Of a stretch of 64,000 nt of DNA, positions 46,419 through 54,634 are shown one piece after another. The DNA is taken from assembly GCF_024199845.1 (NCBI RefSeq), contig NZ_JANADO010000001.1:8544001-8608000 (forward strand). The letters run 5' to 3'. The position numbers and the translations under genes were made by a program. Source of the stretch: Bradyrhizobium sp. CCGB12 (GTDB lineage: Bacteria; Pseudomonadota; Alphaproteobacteria; Rhizobiales; Xanthobacteraceae). Under the pieces are notes generated by a model. It did not search any database. It saw only the letters and a program-made list of their open reading frames with translations, and was not told the origin of the DNA. Numbering within the stretch: position 1 is the stretch's first letter; each line of letters starts with the position of its first letter.

Positions 46419-48740
46419 ATGAACATTCTTCCCGGCAATTTGCGTTTCGGAGCGGGGCAGCCCGTCAAGCGTTTGGAAGACCAGCGGCTGCTCACCGGGA
46501 AGGGGCAGTTCATCGACGACAAGCCGGAGGACGGCGCGCTGTGGTTGCACGTGCTGCGCTCGCCGCACGCCCACGCGAAGATCGTTTCGGTCGACACCGG
46601 CGTCGCGGCGTCGATGCCGGGCGTCATCGCGGTCTATACGGGGGCGGACCTCGTCAAGGACGACGTCGGCAGCATCCCCACGCTGAGCATCTTCAAGCGT
46701 CCCGACGGCAAGCCGATGACGGTGCCGCCGCGCCGCCTGCTCGCCCACGAGGTCGTGCGCTATGCCGGTGAGGCCGTGGCCGCCGTGGTGGCGTCGTCGC
46801 GCACTGAGGCGCAGAGCGCGGCCGAGGCGATCGTGGTCGAATATGACGTGCAGCCCGCAGTGGTCGATCCCGTCGAGGCGGTGAAGCCCGGCGCGCCCGT
46901 GGTGTGGCCGGAGGCGCCTGACAACATCGTCGGCGCCATGGCTTACGGCGATGCCGTCAAGGTTGACGAGGCCTTTGCCAAGGCTGCACATACCGTCGAG
47001 CTCGATGTCGTCAGCCAGCGCCTCGTGCCCTCCGCGATGGAGCCGCGCTCGACCATTGCCGAGATCGACAAGAAATCCGGTCGCCTTCTCCTGCATGTGC
47101 AATCGCAGACGCCGGCCTCGACCCGCGACGTGCTGGCGGAAGCCGTGCTCAAGCGTCCCAAGGACAGCGTCCGCGTGCTGGTCGGCGACATCGGCGGCGG
47201 CTTTGGCCAGAAGACGAACCTCTATCCGGAAGATGGTATCGTCGCTTACGCGGCAACCAAGCTGAACAAAAAAATCCGGTGGCGCGGCGACCGCACCGAC
47301 GAGTTCGTCGGCGGCACCCACGGCCGCGATCTCACCTCCACGGCGTCCTTCGCGCTCGACGAGAAGGGCAAGGTGCTGGCCTATCGCGTCAAGTCGATCG
47401 GCTGCACCGGCGCCTATTCCTCGGGTGCGGCGAACATCATTCCGCTGGTGCTTGGGCCGTTCGTGCAGACCGGCGTCTACGATTTGCCGCTGGTGCATTT
47501 CGAAGTGCAGTCGGTGATGACGCACACCGCGCCCGTTGGTGCCTACCGCGGCGCCGGCCGCCCCGAGGCGGTGTTCATCGTCGAGCGCCTGTTCGACGCG
47601 GCCGCGCGAAAAATCGGCATGGATCCGCGCGCGATCCGCAAAGCCAACTACATCAAGCCCGCGCAGCTGCCCTACACCAATGCAGCGGGCCAAGTGTATG
47701 ATTCCGGCGCCTTCGCGCACATGCTCGACCGTGCCGTGAAGCTTGCCGACTGGGACGGCTTTGCCGCACGTAAGAAAGCAGCGAAGAAGAAAGGCCTGCT
47801 CTACGGCCGCGGGCTCACGTCCTACATCGAATGGACCGGCGGCCGCGCCCACACCGAGAAGGTGAGCCTGCACGCGACCTCGCAGGGCCGCGTCGTGCTG
47901 CATTCCGGCACCATGGCGATGGGGCAGGGGCTGCAGACCACCTACACTCAGATGATCTCCGACACGCTCGGGATTGCCATGGACAAGATCGATGTCGTCC
48001 AGGGCGACACTGATCTCGCCATGGGTTTTGGCAGCGTCGGCTCGCGCTCACTGTTCGTCGGCGGCACGGCGGTCGCGGTGTCGTCCAACGATTTGATCCA
48101 GAAGGCCCGCGAGAAGGCGGCGAACGTGCTGGAGACCTCGGTCGAGGACATCGAATACCAGGGCGGCATGCTCACCGTGGTCGGAACCGACCGCCGCATC
48201 AGCCTGTTCGATCTCGCCGAGAAGGAGAGCGGCGCCAAGCTCAGCGTCGATTCAGAGGGTGAGGTGGATGGGCCGAGCTGGCCGAACGGCACGCATATCT
48301 GCGAGGTCGAGATCGATCCCGAGACCGGCGTGTCGAAGGTCGTGCGCTACACCACCGTCGACGACGTCGGTGTGGCCGTGAACCCGATGCTGGTGACGGG
48401 GCAGATCCATGGCGGCGTCGCGCAGGGCATCGGTCAGGCATTGTATGAGGGCGTGTCCTACGATGCCGACGGCCAGCTCCTCACCGCGAGCTACCAGGAC
48501 TACTGCATCCCGCGCGCCGACGACGTGCCGCCGATCGTGGTGACGCTCGACGATTCCGCGCCCTGTCGCACCAATCCGCTCGGTGCCAAAGGCTGCGGCG
48601 AATCCGGTGCCATCGGCGGCCCGCCTTGCGTCACCAACGGCGTGATGGACGCGCTCGCCGAGCTCGGCATCACCCAGCTGAATACGCCCCTGACGCCGCA
48701 GAAGATCTGGAACGCGATCAGCGACGCGAAGACGAGTTAG
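46419..48740 (+). CDS. xanthine dehydrogenase/CoxL-family molybdenum-binding subunit, form II, orphan
   Basis: 773 aa from ATG 46419 with AAGGA upstream; a 5' TTG extension is unlikely. Domain a/b of aldehyde oxidase/xanthine dehydrogenase (RLEDQRLLTGKGQFIDD) then the MoCo-binding domain, with IGGGFGQKTNLYPEDG, the active-site loop GAYRGAGRPEAVF (about 372), and the catalytic Glu in GAKGCGESGAIGG (about 722). The AYRGAGR loop is that of form II CODH-like (not the AYxCSFR of true CO dehydrogenase). The usual partners, a FAD subunit (CoxM) and a 2Fe-2S subunit (CoxS), are not in the window. Substrate probably an aldehyde or heterocycle. Confidence 0.9.
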   Translation: MNILPGNLRFGAGQPVKRLEDQRLLTGKGQFIDDKPEDGALWLHVLRSPHAHAKIVSVDTGVAASMPGVIAVYTGADLVKDDVGSIPTLSIFKRPDGKPMTVPPRRLLAHEVVRYAGEAVAAVVASSRTEAQSAAEAIVVEYDVQPAVVDPVEAVKPGAPVVWPEAPDNIVGAMAYGDAVKVDEAFAKAAHTVELDVVSQRLVPSAMEPRSTIAEIDKKSGRLLLHVQSQTPASTRDVLAEAVLKRPKDSVRVLVGDIGGGFGQKTNLYPEDGIVAYAATKLNKKIRWRGDRTDEFVGGTHGRDLTSTASFALDEKGKVLAYRVKSIGCTGAYSSGAANIIPLVLGPFVQTGVYDLPLVHFEVQSVMTHTAPVGAYRGAGRPEAVFIVERLFDAAARKIGMDPRAIRKANYIKPAQLPYTNAAGQVYDSGAFAHMLDRAVKLADWDGFAARKKAAKKKGLLYGRGLTSYIEWTGGRAHTEKVSLHATSQGRVVLHSGTMAMGQGLQTTYTQMISDTLGIAMDKIDVVQGDTDLAMGFGSVGSRSLFVGGTAVAVSSNDLIQKAREKAANVLETSVEDIEYQGGMLTVVGTDRRISLFDLAEKESGAKLSVDSEGEVDGPSWPNGTHICEVEIDPETGVSKVVRYTTVDDVGVAVNPMLVTGQIHGGVAQGIGQALYEGVSYDADGQLLTASYQDYCIPRADDVPPIVVTLDDSAPCRTNPLGAKGCGESGAIGGPPCVTNGVMDALAELGITQLNTPLTPQKIWNAISDAKTS

Positions 48741-48767
48741 GGGCTCAGCTGAAGCCTCAAACTCGGT

Positions 48768-48812
48768 GTCGTCCCGGCCTAGTGCGCGATTGCGCACGAG
48801 GCCCGGGACGAC
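48768..48812. terminator. palindrome between convergent genes, terminator-like
   Basis: GTCGTCCCGGCCT-AGTGCGC and the inverted GCGCAC-AGGCCCGGGACGAC form a long stem with few mismatches. It lies between the ends of the CoxL-like gene and the acyl-CoA dehydrogenase operon, where a shared terminator is expected. The outer arms also match the GTCGTCCCGG palindromic repeat family. Confidence 0.6.
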
Positions 48813-48838
48813 AGCGAGTGTGTGGCGCTAGCGCCGCC

Positions 48839-50035
48839 TCAAATCCCCAGCATCATCTTGGCGATGATGTCGCGCTGGATCTCCGAGGTGCCGCCGAAGA
48901 TCGTGTAGGCGCGGCCGTTGAGATATTCCGGCACCACCGTCAGCATCTCCTCAGGCGTCGCCGGCTCGTGGTTGAGCTTGTAGAGCGGGCGCATCGGCTC
49001 GACGGCGAGGGCGTCATGGCCGATCACGTCGGCCCCCAGCCGCGTCACGGCCTGGCGGATTTCGCTGTTGCGCAACTTCAGGATCGACGACACCGCGCCG
49101 GGATTCTGCCCGGTCTGGAGTGCCGAGAGCACGCGCAGCTCGGTCATCTCCAACGCGTCGATGTCAACCTCGACCTCGGAGATGCGCGTGGCGATGTCGG
49201 GGCTGTCGATCGCGCGGCCCGTGAGGTCGGACTCGGCGAGATCCGCGATCGCCTTCAGTCCTTCGCGCAGCTTGGCCGACGCGATCCCCGAGCCGCGCTC
49301 GAACTCGAGCAGATATTTGCCGTAGGTCCAGCCCTTGCCTTCCTCGCCGACGCGGTTGGCCACGGGCACCCGCACGTCGTCGAAGAACACCTGGTTGACC
49401 TCGTGGTCGCCGCCGATGGTGAGGATGGGGCGCGTGGTGATGCCGGGTGTCTTCATGTCGATCAGGATGAAGCTGATGCCCTCCTGCTGCCGCGGCCCGT
49501 CGCTGGTGCGCACCAGCGCGAACATGCGGTTGGCGTGGTGCGCATGCGTGGTCCAGATTTTCGTACCGTTGATGATGTAGTCGTCGCCGTCGCGCACCGC
49601 GCGCGTCTTCAGTGAGGAGAGATCGGAGCCTGAGCCGGGCTCGGAATAGCCCTGGCACCAATAATCCTCGCCGGAGAGGATCCGCGGCAGATAGAAGTTC
49701 TTCTGTTCCGGCGAGCCGAAGCCGATGATGACGGGCCCGACCATCTTCACGCCCATCACGTTGACATTCGGCACGCCAGCCCGTGCGGATTCGGTCTCGA
49801 AGATCCAGCGCTGCGCCGGCGTCCAGTCCGGGCCGCCGTGCTCGACCGGCCAGCCCGGCGCGCCCCAACCCTGCCTGTGCAGCGCGCGCTGCCAAGCCAT
49901 GCCGATGTCGGGATCGGAGAACACGGACGGTGTCAGCGCGGTGGCGCGCTTCATCTCATCGGTGAGGTTCTTCGCAATGAAGCCCCGCACCTCGTCCTGG
50001 AAGGCGCGTTCCTCGGCATTGAACGACAGGTCCAT
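48839..50035 (-). CDS. acyl-CoA dehydrogenase (third gene of operon)
   Basis: 398 aa; ends in the family C-terminus TIFGGTSEIQRDIIAK. N-terminal helical domain, the middle beta domain with CQGYSEPGSGSDLSSLKTRA (FAD/substrate contact), and the C-terminal helices. The position of the catalytic Glu in medium-chain enzymes (YEGT) reads FGGT here, so the base must lie elsewhere, or be provided by another subunit. It follows the second acyl-CoA dehydrogenase after 15 bases, suggesting the two form a heteromeric enzyme of the type known in steroid-degrading actinobacteria (FadE pairs). Substrate unknown. Confidence 0.92.
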   Translation of the reverse strand: MDLSFNAEERAFQDEVRGFIAKNLTDEMKRATALTPSVFSDPDIGMAWQRALHRQGWGAPGWPVEHGGPDWTPAQRWIFETESARAGVPNVNVMGVKMVGPVIIGFGSPEQKNFYLPRILSGEDYWCQGYSEPGSGSDLSSLKTRAVRDGDDYIINGTKIWTTHAHHANRMFALVRTSDGPRQQEGISFILIDMKTPGITTRPILTIGGDHEVNQVFFDDVRVPVANRVGEEGKGWTYGKYLLEFERGSGIASAKLREGLKAIADLAESDLTGRAIDSPDIATRISEVEVDIDALEMTELRVLSALQTGQNPGAVSSILKLRNSEIRQAVTRLGADVIGHDALAVEPMRPLYKLNHEPATPEEMLTVVPEYLNGRAYTIFGGTSEIQRDIIAKMMLGI

Positions 50036-50050
50036 GAGGCTCTCCCAGTG

Positions 50051-51199
50051 TCAGGCGGGCACGGCGGTGCGGCCAAGCCCGGCATGGCGGCCATAATGAT
50101 GCGCGCTACCGCCGAACAGCGTGTCGAAGGCGACCAGCCGCTTGAAATAGGCGCCAACCTCGAGCTCCTCGGTGACGCCCATGCCGCCGTGGAGCTGGAT
50201 CGACTGCTCGCCGACGAAGCGGGCGCATTTGCCGATTTTTGCTTTCGCGCCCGATGCGGCCCGCGCGCGCTCGACCGGCGGGCTGTCGGCTTTCAGCGCG
50301 GCGCGCAGCGCCATCGAACGGGACTCGTCGACCTGCATGGCCATATCGGCAAGGCGGTGGCGGATCACCTGGTTGGCGGACAGCGGCCGGCCAAATTGCT
50401 TGCGGATCTTGGTGTACTCCAGCGTCGTCTCCAGCAGCGTCTGCATGATGCCGACGGCCTCGGCGCCGAGCGCGGCTATGGCGCGATCGACGGCCCATTC
50501 GATCGCAGGCAGCGCGTCGCGGTCGTCGCCAAGCAAGGCGTCTTTGGGCAGATGCACGTCGGACAGCGCGATGTTGCAGGCGCGCCCGCCGCCGAGGCGC
50601 GCGTAGTCGGAGATCGCGAGGCCCGGCACTGTGGCCGGCACCACGAACAGGCCGATCCGTCCCGAAGGGCCGTGATGGTCATGGGTAACTGCGGAGACGA
50701 TGATCTCATCGGCGGCATGCCCGTCGAGCACGGCGATCTTGCTGCCGGTCAGGCGCCAGCCCTGCACCGTCTTGTTGGCGACGGTCGCGACCTTGGCAAG
50801 ATCGAACCGTGCCGCGCGCTCGGAATGCGCAAACGCAAGCTTCAGCGATCCGTCCGCCACCTTGGGCAGGCTCGCCTGCTTTTGCTCCTTGGTGCCGCAT
50901 CTGTCGATCAGCGCGGCGCCCAGCACCACGGTTGCAACATAGGGCTCCGACACCAGTCCGCGGCCAAAGGCTTCCATCAGGATGCCGACATCGACCGCGC
51001 CGCCGCCGAGGCCGCCAAACTCCTCCGGAAGCGGCAGCGCCAGCCAGCCGAGCTCGGCGAATAGTTTCCAGACATCGGGGCTGAAGCCGAGCGGATCGTT
51101 CGCCATCTTGCGGCGATGATCGGCGTCGTAGCTTTCGGCCACGAACCGTTCCGCACTCTCGCGCAGCAGGCGCTGCTTGTCACTGAGATTGAGGTCCAT
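50051..51199 (-). CDS. acyl-CoA dehydrogenase (second gene of operon)
   Basis: 382 aa. It is a divergent member: the middle-domain motif reads LAFAHSERAARFDLAKV rather than the usual SEPGSGSD, and the C-terminus ends LFGGSAHHYGRH, without the catalytic Glu at the usual place. Such shortened or altered members are often the partner chain in two-gene acyl-CoA dehydrogenases. It begins four bases after the enoyl-CoA hydratase stop and is followed by the other dehydrogenase after 15 bases. Confidence 0.9.
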   Translation of the reverse strand: MDLNLSDKQRLLRESAERFVAESYDADHRRKMANDPLGFSPDVWKLFAELGWLALPLPEEFGGLGGGAVDVGILMEAFGRGLVSEPYVATVVLGAALIDRCGTKEQKQASLPKVADGSLKLAFAHSERAARFDLAKVATVANKTVQGWRLTGSKIAVLDGHAADEIIVSAVTHDHHGPSGRIGLFVVPATVPGLAISDYARLGGGRACNIALSDVHLPKDALLGDDRDALPAIEWAVDRAIAALGAEAVGIMQTLLETTLEYTKIRKQFGRPLSANQVIRHRLADMAMQVDESRSMALRAALKADSPPVERARAASGAKAKIGKCARFVGEQSIQLHGGMGVTEELEVGAYFKRLVAFDTLFGGSAHHYGRHAGLGRTAVPA

Positions 51200-51203
51200 G
51201 TCG

Positions 51204-52058
51204 CTACTCTCCGGCCGCCGGCGGCTTGCGCACGGAGGGATGCAGGCCGGAGGGATCGACGATCATGCCGAACTCCTGGAGATTATGCGCGTGGCAGAGC
51301 TGATGCAGCGCAAAGGCCTGGTCGATCGCGACGGGCTGGCCCATGACGTCGACGGAGCGATTCACGGCCTCCTTGGTCAGCTTCAGTGCGAAGGACGGCT
51401 TTGTCGCGATGCGGCGCGCCAGCTCCAGCACGCGCGACGACAATTCCGCGCGTGGCACGATTTGGTTGACCATGCCGAGCTGATGCGCCTCCTGCGCGCT
51501 CCAGCTGTCGGCCGTGAACAGGAACTCCTTGGCCTTGCGTGGCCCCAGCTCCCAGGGATGCACGAACCACTCGACACCGCAGACGCCCATGGTGACGACG
51601 GGGTCGCAGAACTGCGCGTCATCGCTGGCGACGATGAGATCGCAGGCCCAGGCCAGCATCAGGCCGCCGGCGATGCACTTGCCGTGCACCTCGGCAATCG
51701 TGGGCTTGGCGAGGTTGCGCCAGCGCCGCGTGATCTGGAGATATATTTCCTGCTCGCGCGCGAAGCGGCCATGGGCATTGGGCTCTGCAAAGCCACCCCA
51801 ATTTCCAATCGGCGGAAAATCGGCACCTGCGGCATTCTTGCCGCCGGGGCGCAAATCGTGACCGGAAGAAAAGTGCGGCCCGTTGCCGGCGAGAATGATC
51901 ACCTTGACCGCATCGTCCTGCACTGCCGCATCGAAGGCGGCGTTGAGGTCGTAGGTCATTTGCAGGTTTTGCGCGTTGCGCGCCTCGGGCCGGTTCATCA
52001 CGATCCGGGCAATCGCCGGCTCCAGTCGCTCCACGAGGATGGTCTCGAACGAGGACAT
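51204..52058 (-). CDS. enoyl-CoA hydratase/isomerase family protein (first gene of operon)
   Basis: 284 aa. Crotonase fold: IARIVMNRPEARNAQNLQMTYDL; oxyanion-hole segment VIILAGNGPHFSSGHDL (about 75-90); second oxyanion segment IAEVHGKCIAGGLMLAWACDLIVASDDAQFCDP. The active-site acids usual for hydratases are partly replaced (HGKCIAGG), so hydratase versus isomerase or hydrolase is open. It leads the operon with two acyl-CoA dehydrogenases, which fits degradation of a specific acyl-CoA. Divergent to lemA. Confidence 0.9.
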   Translation of the reverse strand: MSSFETILVERLEPAIARIVMNRPEARNAQNLQMTYDLNAAFDAAVQDDAVKVIILAGNGPHFSSGHDLRPGGKNAAGADFPPIGNWGGFAEPNAHGRFAREQEIYLQITRRWRNLAKPTIAEVHGKCIAGGLMLAWACDLIVASDDAQFCDPVVTMGVCGVEWFVHPWELGPRKAKEFLFTADSWSAQEAHQLGMVNQIVPRAELSSRVLELARRIATKPSFALKLTKEAVNRSVDVMGQPVAIDQAFALHQLCHAHNLQEFGMIVDPSGLHPSVRKPPAAGE

Positions 52059-52200
52059 CGCTTTTCCCTGGCGTTTCCGTTCTTGTTTTACCCGAGTTGA
52101 CTATGTGGGCGAGGGATAGGCAAGAGGCTTGCGTCAGCCGGCTGCTGTTCTCGCGCGCCCAATCTGATAGCTTATGCCAGATTTCACCGGGAGAAATTTG

Positions 52201-52809
52201 ATGCGCAAGATCCTGACCGTGCTGGCGGCCCTGGCCTCGCTGAGCTTGACCAATTGCGGCTACAACGCCATCCAGAGCGAGGACGAGCAGATCAAGAGCA
52301 ACTGGTCCGAGGTGGTGAACCAGTATCAGCGCCGCGCCGATCTCGTGCCCAACCTCGTCAACTCGGTAAAGGGCTTTGCGCAGCAGGAGAAGGACGTGCT
52401 GCTCGGCGTCACCAATGCCCGCGCCAAGGTCGGCAGCATCCAGGCGACGCCCGAGGTGCTGAACGACCCCGCAGCGTTCCAGAAATTCCAGGCCGCCCAG
52501 GGCGAGCTCTCCAGCGCGCTGTCGCGCCTCCTGGTCGTCACCGAGAACTATCCGCAGCTGAAGTCGGACGCCCTGTTCAAGGATTTGATGTCGCAGCTCG
52601 AGGGTACCGAGAACCGCATCACGGTGGCGCGCAACCGCTACATCAAGGCGGTGCAGGATTATAACGTCACCATCCGCTCCTTCCCGAGCAATCTCACCGC
52701 GATGATGTTCGGCTACAAGGAGAAGCCGAACTTCTCGGTCGAGAACGAGAAGGAGATCTCGACCGCGCCGAAGGTGGACTTCAACCCGGCGCCCGCGCCG
52801 TCGAAGTAA
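52201..52809 (+). CDS. lemA: LemA-family lipoprotein
   Basis: 202 aa from ATG 52201 (GGAGAA upstream), rather than an ATG nine codons earlier. Signal peptide with lipobox: ILTVLAALASLSLTNC, so the Cys is probably lipidated. The rest is the LemA four-helix-type domain: EDEQIKSNWSEVVNQYQRRADLVPNLVNSVKG, then YPQLKSDALFKDLMSQLEGTENRITVARNRYIKAVQDYN. LemA proteins are of unknown precise function. Two TPM-domain genes follow in the same direction. Confidence 0.93.
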   Translation: MRKILTVLAALASLSLTNCGYNAIQSEDEQIKSNWSEVVNQYQRRADLVPNLVNSVKGFAQQEKDVLLGVTNARAKVGSIQATPEVLNDPAAFQKFQAAQGELSSALSRLLVVTENYPQLKSDALFKDLMSQLEGTENRITVARNRYIKAVQDYNVTIRSFPSNLTAMMFGYKEKPNFSVENEKEISTAPKVDFNPAPAPSK

Positions 52810-52844
52810 GCGCGTTCGCCTCAAATGCGCGCCCCACACTCCGC

Positions 52845-52946
52845 AGTCATTCCCCGCGAAGGCGGGGAATCCAGTACGCCGCGGCTTCTCCGTAGCCCGC
52901 CGGCGTCTCTGGAATACTGGATCGCCCGATCGAGCCGGGCGATGAC
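52845..52946. repeat. intergenic palindromic repeat overlapping the start of the TPM gene
   Basis: AGTCATTCCCCGCGAAGGCGGGGAATCCAGTA at the left and TACTGGATCGCCCGATCGAGCCGGGCGATGAC at the right: each arm has its own hairpin and the outer ends are inverted. The repeat's GATGAC end supplies the ATG (52942) of the following gene. Confidence 0.75.
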
Positions 52947-53835
52947 CCTGAGTGTATGGTGCGCGGTCATCATTGCGGCGGTATTCCTCGCCTTCGTCAT
53001 CCCTGCCCACGCCGACGTCGCCGTTCCCCAGCTCACCGGCCGCGTCGTCGACCAGACCGGCACGCTCTCCAGCGCCGACATCGCCGCACTGTCGCAAAAG
53101 CTGCGCCATTTCGAGAACCGCAAGGGCAGCCAGGTCGCCGTCCTGATCGTGCCGACGACGCAGCCGGAGACGATCGAGCAGTTCTCGATCCGCGTCGCCG
53201 ACGCCTGGAAGATCGGCCGCAAGAAGGTCGATGACGGTGCGATCCTCATCGTTGCGAAGAACGACCGGCATTTGCGCATCGAGGTCGGCTACGGGCTCGA
53301 AGGCGCGCTCACCGATGTCACGTCACGGCGCATCATCGACGAGATCATCACGCCCAAATTCAGGACGGGCGATTTCGCCGGAGGCATTTCGGACGGCGTC
53401 GATCGCATGATCCGCGTGATCGACGGCGAGCCGCTGCCGGTTCCGTCACCAACCGTCAGCTTTGGAAGCCTGGACGATCTCGCTCCGCTCTTCATCGTCA
53501 CGCTGTTCGTATCGATCGGGGTCGGCGGGTTCTTCCGGGCCATGCTGGGCCGGCTGCTTGGATCGGTGGCGACAGGCGGCATCATCGCAGCGCTGAGCTG
53601 GCTCATTCTCGGCTCTTTCGCGCTCGCCATGGTGCTCGGCGTCATCGGCTTCATCATCGGTTTCATCGCCGATCTGTTTTCGGCGATGGGACCGAGTACG
53701 GGGTCGTCGCGCGGCGGCGCGTGGTCGGGCGGCTCCTCGGGGGGCGGTTGGAGCAGCGGCTCATCGAGCGACAGCGGCAGCTTCAGCGGCGGCGGGGCCA
53801 GTTTCGGCGGCGGCGGCGCCTCGGGGAGCTGGTAG
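52942..53835 (+). CDS. TPM-domain (YgcG-like) membrane protein
   Basis: 297 aa from ATG 52942. An N-terminal hydrophobic signal (VIIAAVFLAFVIPAHA) is followed by the TPM domain (about 30-160: LTGRVVDQTGTLSSADIAALSQKL, then VDDGAILIVAKNDRHLRIEVGYGLEG and IIDEIITPKFRTGDFAGGI), two or three membrane segments and a Gly/Ser-rich tail (SGGGASFGGGGASGSW). It is the standard YgcG layout and the classic neighbour of LemA. The start codon lies in a dispersed repeat, and the signal peptide lacks positive charge at its N-terminus, so the true start is not certain. Confidence 0.85.
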   Translation: MTLSVWCAVIIAAVFLAFVIPAHADVAVPQLTGRVVDQTGTLSSADIAALSQKLRHFENRKGSQVAVLIVPTTQPETIEQFSIRVADAWKIGRKKVDDGAILIVAKNDRHLRIEVGYGLEGALTDVTSRRIIDEIITPKFRTGDFAGGISDGVDRMIRVIDGEPLPVPSPTVSFGSLDDLAPLFIVTLFVSIGVGGFFRAMLGRLLGSVATGGIIAALSWLILGSFALAMVLGVIGFIIGFIADLFSAMGPSTGSSRGGAWSGGSSGGGWSSGSSSDSGSFSGGGASFGGGGASGSW

Positions 53836-53837
53836 GC

Positions 53838-54335
53838 ATGAGCATCAGGCGCATCGGCAGGCATCTGCTCCAGCATCATTGGCGGGCGAAGCAGATTTTC
53901 CCGCAAGCCGTGCTCGACCGCATCGAGCAGGCGATCAAGCAGGGCGAGGCCACCCATTCCGGCCAGGTCCGTTTTGTGGTCGAAGGCGCGCTCGACGGCG
54001 GGCCGCTGTTCCGCAACCAGCCGGCGCGCGAGCGCGCGCTCGACGTCTTCTCGCATCTGCGCATCTGGGATACCGCGCACAACAACGGCGTCCTCATCTA
54101 TCTCCTGCTTGCCGACCGTGACGTCGAGATCGTGGCCGACCGCGGCATCGACGCGAAGGTCGGAGGCGAGGGCTGGGAGAGCATCTGCCGTGCGATGGAG
54201 GCGGAGTTCAGGTCAGGCCAGTTCGAACGCGGCGTGATCGACGGCATCGCGGCGGTGTCGCGCGAGCTGGCAAAGCATTTCCCGCCGCAAGGCGCGCATC
54301 GCAACGAGCTGCCGGACGAACCGGTGGTGATGTAA
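53838..54335 (+). CDS. second TPM-domain protein, soluble form
   Basis: 165 aa from ATG 53838, three bases past the preceding gene. No signal peptide; one TPM domain spans most of the protein: IFPQAVLDRIEQAIKQGEATHSGQVRFVVEGAL, then ERALDVFSHLRIWDTAHNNGVLIYLLLADRDVEIVADRGID, then SGQFERGVIDGIAAVSRELAKHFP. Pairing of a membrane TPM protein and a soluble one with LemA is common in proteobacteria. Function unknown; probably part of a LemA-TPM complex at the membrane. Confidence 0.85.
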   Translation: MSIRRIGRHLLQHHWRAKQIFPQAVLDRIEQAIKQGEATHSGQVRFVVEGALDGGPLFRNQPARERALDVFSHLRIWDTAHNNGVLIYLLLADRDVEIVADRGIDAKVGGEGWESICRAMEAEFRSGQFERGVIDGIAAVSRELAKHFPPQGAHRNELPDEPVVM

Positions 54336-54341
54336 GCTTTA

Positions 54342-54372
54342 CGTCGTCCCGGCGAAGGCCGGGACCCATATG
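54342..54372. repeat. left half of a palindromic repeat split by the IS element
   Basis: CGTCGTCCCGGCGAAGGCCGGGACCCATA, then the element begins. The matching inverted half is at 55742-55847; together they make one copy of the family also seen at 36221 and 61234. Confidence 0.8.
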
Positions 54373-54384
54373 TGGACGGCCCCC

Positions 54385-54634
54385 GTGGCACAAGAGCTTT
54401 GTGAGGTTTGATCGGATCGCTTGCATCCATATGTGCGGCCTGTTGATGCAGCTTTGTAGCCGCTGGCCAAGATGGTTTCCGCAACACGAGTTCCAATCAC
54501 CGCTGCGACCTTGCTCGGCCAATGGGTCCCACGGATTTGCTCGCGTCTCGGGTCGACCGATCACACCATCTCCTCTGCTCCTGCAGCTCCGGTTCGGTCG
54601 GCGGACTAAGTCGCCGGCCGGCCGAATCTCTCAA
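54385..54634 (-). ncRNA. candidate bridge-RNA region of the IS1111-type element
   Basis: About 250 non-coding bases between the transposase stop and the inner edge of the inverted repeat. IS110-family recombinases use a bridge RNA encoded in a non-coding end; in the IS1111 subgroup I recall this being on the 3' side of the gene, which is the long side here. No RNA structure was computed; this is position-based inference. Confidence 0.35.

Noticed and set aside
54385..54634. A second gene in the IS element
   Set aside because: No open frame of meaningful length with a start site; IS110 elements normally carry one gene and a non-coding end.
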